Shown: positions 57,519 through 64,000 of the stretch, piece by piece | Layout: every line of letters begins with the position of its first letter | How positions within the stretch are numbered: position 1 is the stretch's first letter | Assembly (NCBI GenBank): GCA_037176885.1 | Contig: JAWWNJ010000008.1 | Location: 1,984,001 to 2,048,000 of the forward strand | Origin: Favolaschia claudopus | Taxonomy: Eukaryota; Basidiomycota; Agaricomycetes; Agaricales; Mycenaceae | Direction of reading: 5' to 3' | Length of the DNA stretch: 64,000 nt | Program-made: the position numbers and the translations under genes | Notes under the pieces: generated by a model | The model's database searches: none | Told to the model about the DNA's origin: nothing | The model's input: the letters and a program-made list of their open reading frames with translations, nothing else

Positions 57519-57850
57519 TGTTTGTGATTGTCTGTGGGTGCGTACATACCGCTTTTTTGACGAACGAGCATAATTTCTCCGACGACTTGCTAGACTTGCA
57601 AGACCTCTACATATGTACCCTTATGAACGATCGACGCTATGGATCGCCGACCGCCATGGAATTCGGAGTCAACAAAATCGGATTGTATCTAGACCTAGAC
57701 CTAAATCTCGACCCGAGACAGCGCTTCGAGCGGGGGCAAAATATACAATTGGTGTATAGTGTATAAATACAGGCAATGCTGTAGTGGAGACGATTAGGAC
57801 CGTTATGATAGAATAAATCCACTGGAAGCTAGAGAACCGCGTGAAGAGGG
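57519..57850. other. Intergenic 3' ends
   Basis: About 330 bp between the convergent RPB9 and Cue1-like genes, with their 3' UTRs. A GA-rich microsatellite lies just inside the Cue1-like gene intron at about 57919-57937. Confidence 0.5.
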
Positions 57851-58713
57851 TCATGAAGCCTTTTGTTGTTGAGCGAGCATTCGTCTGGCAGCAGATTGTG
57901 AACTTGGTGGAACGAGGTCGAGAGAGAGAGAGAGAGGAAAAAACATACTGCCGTGCAGCCAATATCATCTGAGCCTTGCGCTCCTTTAGACTCGCCTCTC
58001 GTTTCTCCGCGCTGTCTTCCCATGGGGCCTTCCCGGTTGTCAAGTCTTCTGGACCCAGCGTACTTGGCTCGTCGGCAGCGACGCGGTCTTTGAGGTTGTA
58101 TCGGTCTATGAGGGTTTGTTTCGGCGCTTTGACCGCGGTGGATGTGGCGCCGCCTCTTGCTTGGGCAGGTCGTGCGGCTTGCTCGGCGTTGGCGTCTCTG
58201 GGGTACAGCGTAAAGTAAGCAGGCGGTGGCTTCGAGGATGTCAGCCGATTCGTCGGAAGTAATCTGATACATATAGCCAACGCACCGACTCAAGGAAGCC
58301 GCGTTCCAGAATTTTGTTCGACGAAAGCTCGACGCTTCCCGTACGAAGCAGGTCGTAGCGGATGTTGTCACTGAGGATTTGAGTTTGAATTGAGTCGACG
58401 GAAAGCCGAGCCTGAGTTCACGCACGGAGGTATGTCAGGAAACATATTCGATATCGTGTCAATCTACGCACAGAGTCAAGTAGGAGTAGGCCATAGAAAT
58501 GAGACAGACAATACCATGTCTTGCGTAACATTCTTCGGTCTGAAGCCGAGGGTATCTGCAGCGCTGCGCTGGGAGGGTGAGTCGCTACCTGTGATGAAGT
58601 TGTGTGAGATGGAGTGAGTGTGGGTTGGACGGTTGGGACGTCCTTGTGGTTATCCATCGAAAGATAAAGACGATGACTGCAAAGGCGACGACGACGTTGA
58701 TCACTTCTCCCAT
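57851..58713 (-). CDS. Cue1-like ER protein with CUE domain
   Basis: The ATG at 58713 gives MGEVINVVVAFAVIVFIFRW, an N-terminal membrane anchor as in Cue1. After an intron, AADTLGFRPKNVTQDM leads to the CUE domain: MIDTISNMFPDIPPDNIRYD, then LLRTGSVELSSNKILERGFL. The rest is charged: YNLKDRVAADEPSTLG and APWEDSAEKREASLKERKAQ, ending MLAQQQKAS with TGA at 57851. Cue1 recruits the E2 enzyme Ubc7 to the ER membrane for ER-associated degradation through its CUE and C-terminal U7BR parts. The first intron is not fully resolved: donors GTCCCA or GTCCAA with acceptor GCGCAG fit the phase. The gene starts 79 bp after the stop of the upstream methyltransferase on the same strand. Confidence 0.85.
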
Positions 58714-58791
58714 CGTTGTAAGTAATAGAAGGACAAGGTTGGGACAAGGTGTAAGTTAGCGGTGGCGCAAACAAACACAAGCTATTGATTT

Positions 58792-59907
58792 CTACAGACG
58801 CCATGAAACTATAATCTCAGCTCTATGTGGATGTTCAAATATTCCCTTCTCCTCCTCAATCCATACTCTTCCTTCCCCTCGCTTCAAAATGGCCTCCGCA
58901 TCCCGCACAAACTCTCTATAAAAATGGTTAAAGTGTGAAGTAACACCAAAATCAACTGAAGAGAACTGAAGACACTGACTGTTTCTGCTCGTCGCCGAGA
59001 ACCGCCACGCGACTGCTACTAAGCCCCCGCTCGATCACCCCTGCTTGCGTGTTCGGGACGATATACGGGAGGACCGTTTCCTCCGGCGGTGTAAACGCCT
59101 GGGTATACGCCGGTGTTTTGTACAGCTGGCGCCACAGTCCAGAACGCGTATGCGGCGCGTCTCCTTCGTCGCGTTCGACGCGCATACGGAACTGTTCTAG
59201 CCAAGGGGCCTTGTCCCTGATGCGCTCTGAGCTTTCACGTATAAAATCGTTAAAATTGCCTGCTCACCTTCCCTCTTGTACCCAGACTATCGCAAGCACA
59301 CCTCCGGGCTTCAATATCCTCGCAAATTCCGCCGCCGCAGATTCATGGTCCAAACACCAATGCAACGCCTAGCTGCTTGTCAGCAGCATGATTATGTCCC
59401 GCCCCTCGTGCCTATTATACACACCTGTGCAATCACAACAAGGTCCGCCAAACCGCTCTCAACACCCGTATCCGCAAACGTCCCCGCAGTCAGCACCACA
59501 CGATCATCCGTCGTGTACTTTGCGAACGTCTCGCGCATCCCCTCGCTCGGATCGATCGCCCTGTAACTCTGGATATTATTCTTCCACTCTTCGTGAGCGA
59601 GCAAGGCGCGCGTAAACAGGCCTGTGCCGCAGCCAATTCTATTTCGCTCGCTCAGCCCAGCCAACAAATGCAGTTGACACAAGTTCGGGAGGCACGTACT
59701 CGACGATGTTGAGCGGATCCGACGACTTGACGGCTTTGCGGAGGTGCGATAGCACTTGCGGCTGGTATTCGCCCCGAGCTCTTCAAGTTCTCAGTATGGC
59801 ATACTTCGATTCCAACAAGGCTGATAAAATTCTCCAGCTCACTTGTTATACAGCTCATTCGTCCCCTTCCCGAAACCGAGTTCCGCTGTTGGGTGCACGG
59901 CCGCCAT
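58792..59907 (-). CDS. SAM-dependent methyltransferase (Crg1-like)
   Basis: The ATG at 59907 starts MAAVHPTAELGFGKGTNELY, then ARGEYQPQVLSHLRKAVKSS. The SAM-binding motif I is IVEIGCGTGLFTRALLA, built across an intron. Motif II has YRAIDPSEGMRETFAKYTTD, then ADLVVIAQALHWCLDHESAA and AEFARILKPGGVLAIVW. The C-terminal region has RMRVERDEGDAPHTRSGLWR and the end WIEEEKGIFEHPHRAEIIVS, TAG at 58792. Length about 300 residues. The class is the fungal trans-aconitate methyltransferase/Crg1 type, which methylates small acids or terpenoids; the substrate is unknown. It is divergent from another methyltransferase 215 bp away. Confidence 0.85.
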
Positions 59908-60122
59908 GGTTTGATCTGCAACACAGAATTTCGTGGTCTAGGTCTTTAAGGTTGTAGCACTTCGTCCCACGTCCCGGGTCTGTACCGTTACGCGCCTGAC
60001 CTATGACATACCCAAGCTATTTCAATGTCGATAATCTCATCTTATCTCTGGCCGACATCCGGCAAATTTCTATATTTGTCCCCGACTATCGACCAACCAC
60101 TCTCAGCCTGCTCTGAGCTCTC
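59908..60122. promoter_or_regulatory. Short divergent promoter between two methyltransferase genes
   Basis: 215 bp separating the start codons of the two oppositely directed genes. No motif is claimed; the shortness suggests shared control. Confidence 0.4.
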
Positions 60123-61367
60123 ATGGCCATGGAGGCCGAATTCACCAAGCCTCCTCTCGAGGTGTACAAACCACCGCTCGATGATAGCCTCTATACTGTG
60201 AGTTGGTTACACTACACTGATCCGCGTTCTAATGTTAGTCTTCCATTTTTGTTTCGAAGATGGACGACGAGGACCTCGACTTCATCAAAGCGCAAAGCGG
60301 TATCACGGATCCAGAGACGCTGAAGAAACATATAATGGCCGTGCAGAGTAAAGCATATGACGTGAGGCCCCATCCACAAAGGAATTAAAGCGTTTCTCGA
60401 ATAAAATTCACCGGTTATTCTATTAGCTCTACGGCCATATGTGCATTCGACGATTCTCGTTTACAAGGTATGCATCCACGTCTCCCCGACAAACAGCTTT
60501 GTTTGTTTTCGGTATTCAGCTCCGTCTAGGCCCAAGATTTCGACGTTCCCTATGTATGAACATGTCCTTGATCTGGGGAGGAAAGGCGGATTAATTCTCG
60601 ATCTTGGGTGTTGCTGTACGTCCGTCCTATTTAATTACTCTCATCCAATCCATTCAATCCTCGTGAACCAATCAACCAACTTTGAATTTGCTTTGAACTC
60701 TAGTCGGAACTGACATCAGAAAGTGCGCCAGCGATGGAGTGCCTGTGCAGAATTTGATAGCAAGCGATCTCCGTCCAGGTATTCAGTTAGACCAATATCC
60801 CCATGTTGTTCCTCATTCCTACTACTCCCAGTATTTTGGGATCTCGGCCATGAACTCTTCAATACCACCCCCGAAACCTTCCCCGTTATCTTCCTCGCAG
60901 GCGACGCCCTCGACCCCAATTTCCTCCAACCCTCCGCCCCGCTCTCATTCTCCTCACTTCCCCCCTCCCCGCCTCCACAACTCTCCTCCTCCCTAACGTC
61001 CCTCACCCCCCTCGTCGGCCACATCTCCGCAATCCACATCTCCTCCCTCTTCCACCTCTTCTTCGAACCCCAACAGCTCCAACTCGCGCGCGCCCTCGCC
61101 GGCCTTCTCTCCCCCGCCCCGGGGTCCGTCATCCTCGGCGCGCACGGCGGGAAAATCACCAAGGGGTTCAACGAGAAGGGGTATTGCAGCGGCGGCCATC
61201 ATATGTTCTGTCATTCGCCTGAGTCGTGGCGGGAGATGTGGGAGGGGATCTTTGCGCCTGGGACGATTGAGGTGAGGGCTGAGTTGAAGAGGAGAAGGGA
61301 TGGGGCGCAGGTGGGGGAGACTGGGAGCTTGGTTTGGTCTGTTATGAGGCTTCGATTCACCAAGTAG
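60123..61367 (+). CDS. Class I SAM methyltransferase, AusD/UstM-like
   Basis: The ATG at 60123 gives MAMEAEFTKPPLEVYKPPLD, then MDDEDLDFIKAQSGITDPET and VQSKAYDLYGHMCIRRFSFT. The SAM motif is LDLGRKGGLILDLGCCFGTD, followed by IRKCASDGVPVQNLIASDLR and EFWDLGHELFN. After a Pro/Ser-rich insertion, LTPLVGHISAIHISSLFHLF, QQLQLARALAGLLSPAPGSV and ILGAHGGKITKGFNEKGYCS follow. It ends with FCHSPESWREMWEGIF and SVMRLRFTK. This is the fungal methyltransferase group often found in meroterpenoid and peptide biosynthesis clusters. There is no polyketide synthase, terpene cyclase or NRPS within this window, so it stands alone here or pairs only with its neighbour. Confidence 0.82.
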
Positions 61368-61457
61368 AATTTAGTAAATGATTTGTTCTTCTGCTTACCT
61401 TTCAAAGAGCAATTAAGAGTGATTTATGAGAGCACAAATAACGATTCATTCCAGATA

Positions 61458-64000
61458 TTACGAGAACAAACCGAGGATCCTCGCCTTCGCACTTGCCCCT
61501 TCCAGCGGCAGTGACTGGACATTTCTCCCCGCTCTCCAACCCTCCACGAGACTCTTCGCCTCCACCGCAGCGATACCAGAATTCCCCGTCCCCACCGTAA
61601 TGTGCAGCCTCTTTCTCAGCTCCTCGGGCATCTTCGAGACAAACTCCGCCCCCGCCTGCTGGTTGTCACCCTCACCTTCCTGCTCCTTATCCAACTTGAC
61701 ATCCTCCACCGTCACCGCCATCACCCTGCTATTCCACACAACATGCCCCAATGTACATTCAAACACCGCGGCGCTCTTCGCATCGCCGCGCGCATCGAGC
61801 GTCATACACCTGTCCCACAGATCCTGCGCGCCCGCCTCTTGCAATGCCTTGCTGTGGACGATGGTAATGTGCGGTCGAGTTGCGATTCGTTTTTCTTTCC
61901 GCAGGTGCTCGTATAGAGCAGCAGCGCTTTTTTCTTGAGGCACCACCCCGGAGAGCAGGGCTTCCAGGTCAACGTCAGGAAGGAAACCAAAGTATCTCGG
62001 GGGCTTGGCCTTTTTCTTGTTCTTCTCCTCCTGCTGCACATCTTGCTTTTTCTTATCCTGCGCTTTACCTTTCCCCTTCCCTTTCGCGTTGCTCCCCGCA
62101 TCCGCACCCACAGCTGGGACCGCATACTCCATCGCCTTATCCACACCCTCCTTAATCTTCTCCTCACTAGGCTCCTCCAAACCCAACACACCCACAACAC
62201 CCTCAACCGCCCTCCTCACCGCCTCCTCCAAGCCCTCCTCCTCACTCACCTCCATATCCACCACGTCGTCGACTTCAGAAGGGGCTAAAGGGTCGGTCTT
62301 GTTGATGAACATCCAGATCACCTGCTCGTGTTCGCGGGAGGCGGCGGGGCGGAGGGATTGGTGGTTTTCGCCGCGAGAGGAGATGCGGGTGTTGCAGATG
62401 CGGTGGACGTCGGCGGGGGCGAGTCCGTCGAGAGACCAGTTTAGGGCGAGGAGGCGGACGGGTGGGGTTCGGCCGGCGACGGCTGTGCGCAGGGCGGCGC
62501 GGTGTTGGGTAAGGTGGTTGTTTCTGCGAAAGAGAGTATTCTTTCTCAGCACGGACCCAAGGGCAAAGACGCAGTGAATGAACGAACTTGTCGGCGATAA
62601 CAACGTCGTGATTTTTCAATAAATCCGTAACGTTTTTGATAAATATGGGGGCGGGCTTTTTCGACTTTACATCATCACTTTGTGTGTGGCCGAAGCCGAA
62701 TATGTGGGCAAGCGCAACTGCCACGGCAGTTTTTCCTGGGAACGTGATAAATCGCGGACCCTGCAGAGATCAAGATAGAAGGGAGCGCACCACAACCCGG
62801 AATTGCCACAGGGACGATGATTGTCTTGCCAAAAGGAACCGTAGGGTCGTTCAATTTTGGTGGAGGCGGCATATCCCCCTTCTTAGCCGCCACCAGTAAC
62901 TCCTGCCCCTCAGGAGTAGCAAGATATGCAAGAAACCTATCCCTCGTCGCAATAATCCCCTTATTCTTCCCATACTCCTCGAAAGCCGTCGGATCCCTCG
63001 CAATCTCACCAATCACCCACCGAACATACACTTTCGTCTCCGCACGGCGCATCTTGCCCTTATGCACGCTCTTCTCCGACATCCCGGGCCCTTTGCCCGT
63101 GCGGCCCTGTTCCGCCAAGCGGAGGAGGGTCTTGGTGACTTCGCGCCAGTCGCGGTACATCATGTAGGGCTCGTCGAATTTGACTTTGAAGAAGAATGTG
63201 GAGCCGGGGGTGTAGGGTGCTTTGCCGGGAGTGCTGGCGACGTGGGTGCGGACGACGAAGCCCTCGACGGGTTCGTCGTTCCAGGAGCCGGTGGTGCCGC
63301 ATTCGTCGGTGAAGGCGCGGACCTCGGCGATGCTGTTCAGCTCTATTGATGCGGTTTGGATGAATCCCCACTCGGCGGCGAATACGTCGACGTCTGCTTG
63401 TGGGAGGGTGTGGAAGGCTTTGGTGGATTCGTTCAGCCCGTGGAGGTGGAGACCGGTTTTTTCTGGGGGGTATCCGAGGACGTGTTCTTCGAACGAGTCG
63501 TCGCATAGCTACTCTGAGGGTTAGTATATAGATCGTGATTCACAGATATGAACTGTACCTCCGCAATGGCAGTCCAGTTGTTCTCCCATAGCCGTGCCGC
63601 GAAATCTGCCTCTGTCTTTCCCTTCTTCACGAAGTATTTACGGAGCCATGCTTCACCGGCTTGTGCGTGGCTGGGATTCGCACCGGGTGTAGGTCCGATA
63701 GAATGTTTTGACGTTACCAAGATTTTGGTGGGAGTGAGCGCCGCGATGAAGATGATGCAACCATTAGATTTGAGAGAAAGGGTATAGGGTGGAGCGGTGT
63801 GTGCTTCCAGAGCATCCCACTGTCAAACTTGAGACAGAAGCTACTACGGTTGAAAAGAAAAACGCACGGTTGTCCAAGGGACCTCGCCTATGTTGAAAAA
63901 CTTGTCGTAACCGCGCGCGACGATGCGGTACTCCTGTGTGCCATTGGGTTTGGGGAGCTCGACGGTGAAGATTCCACGGGCAAGAGTTGGGAACGGCGAG
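61458..64000 (-). CDS. tRNA ligase (Trl1/Rlg1-type), 5' end beyond window
   Basis: Reads from the right edge leftwards to a stop at 61458. Part one is the adenylyltransferase: GIFTVELPKPNGTQEYRIVA, then the KxxG nucleotidyl-transfer motif SLKSNGCIIF near 63757-63780, EPVEGFVVRTHVA, and FFFKVKFDEPYMMYRDWREV. Part two is the kinase with IPGCGKTAVAVALAHIFGFG, whose P-loop is split by an intron at about 62750, and ADVHRICNTRISSRGENHQS. The linker is Lys-rich (KGKGKGKAQDKKKQD). Part three is the cyclic phosphodiesterase with two H-x-T/S motifs (HITIVHS and LHITVGTG). The enzyme joins tRNA halves after intron removal and also ligates unfolded-protein-response mRNA. About the first 100 codons are missing at the edge. 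Confidence 0.92.

Noticed and set aside
61602..62577. Plus-strand open frames opposite the tRNA ligase
   Set aside because: Antisense of Lys-rich and acidic coding sequence; they encode only Pro/Ser/Leu runs.

Overview
The window is nuclear DNA from a filamentous basidiomycete, almost certainly an agaricomycete. Genes are close together and on both strands. Nearly all carry several 45-65 nt GT-AG introns. The protein families fit this group: fungal eIF3L, Kre6-type glucan synthesis protein, GH92 mannosidase, Trl1-type tRNA ligase, expanded FAD monooxygenases and SAM methyltransferases. No prokaryotic, organellar or viral gene block is visible. Most genes must be assembled across introns, so single open frames are only exon pieces. 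Splice sites given here were read by eye and have no transcript support.

Layout. 1-9.2 kb: an unknown gene running off the left edge (-), a MARVEL-type membrane protein (+), eIF3 subunit L (+) and a sterol-glucosyltransferase-like enzyme with a long C-terminal extension (+). 9.5-13.07 kb: a tyrosine-recombinase retroelement with the split direct repeat layout A1-coding-B1-A2-B2. It encodes a Gag-like protein and a recombinase but no reverse transcriptase. 13.2-20.5 kb: Kre6/Skn1-type glucan synthesis protein (-), a GNAT acetyltransferase (+), and two small secreted-protein candidates (-). One of these is a 72-residue precursor ending in a two-cysteine core. 22.7-27.6 kb: a homeodomain factor (+) followed by two strong hairpins, a glutamine-amidotransferase-like protein (+), a Qc-SNARE (-) and an unrecognised membrane protein (-). 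27.8-31 kb: tandem paralogous zinc-finger genes (+) sharing a 29-nt box downstream of their stops. 32.6-38.4 kb: a large acidic/proline-rich RING protein (+), a short-chain dehydrogenase (+) and a small ORF (-). 39.1-39.4 kb: a 273-bp inverted-repeat element with an 8-bp target duplication. 40.6-49.5 kb: EXPERA/TMEM97-like protein (+), FAD monooxygenase (-), DNA polymerase delta subunit 4 (-), LRR protein (+) and a GPI-anchored surface protein (-). 50.2-64 kb: GH92 mannosidase (-), a low-complexity protein (-), RPB9 (+), a Cue1-like ER protein (-), two divergently transcribed methyltransferases, and a tRNA ligase (-) cut by the right edge.

The genes form no single pathway. They are mostly conserved housekeeping functions (translation, transcription, replication, tRNA splicing, ER degradation, vesicle fusion) mixed with cell-surface and secreted functions (Kre6, GH92, GPI protein, small peptide). 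The accessory layer is the retroelement, the inverted-repeat element, the hairpins and small local duplications. The two observations most worth following are the reverse-transcriptase-less element with intact-looking split repeats, and the small secreted precursor with a dipeptidyl-peptidase-like EP/KP/EP lead into a Cys-x4-Cys core.
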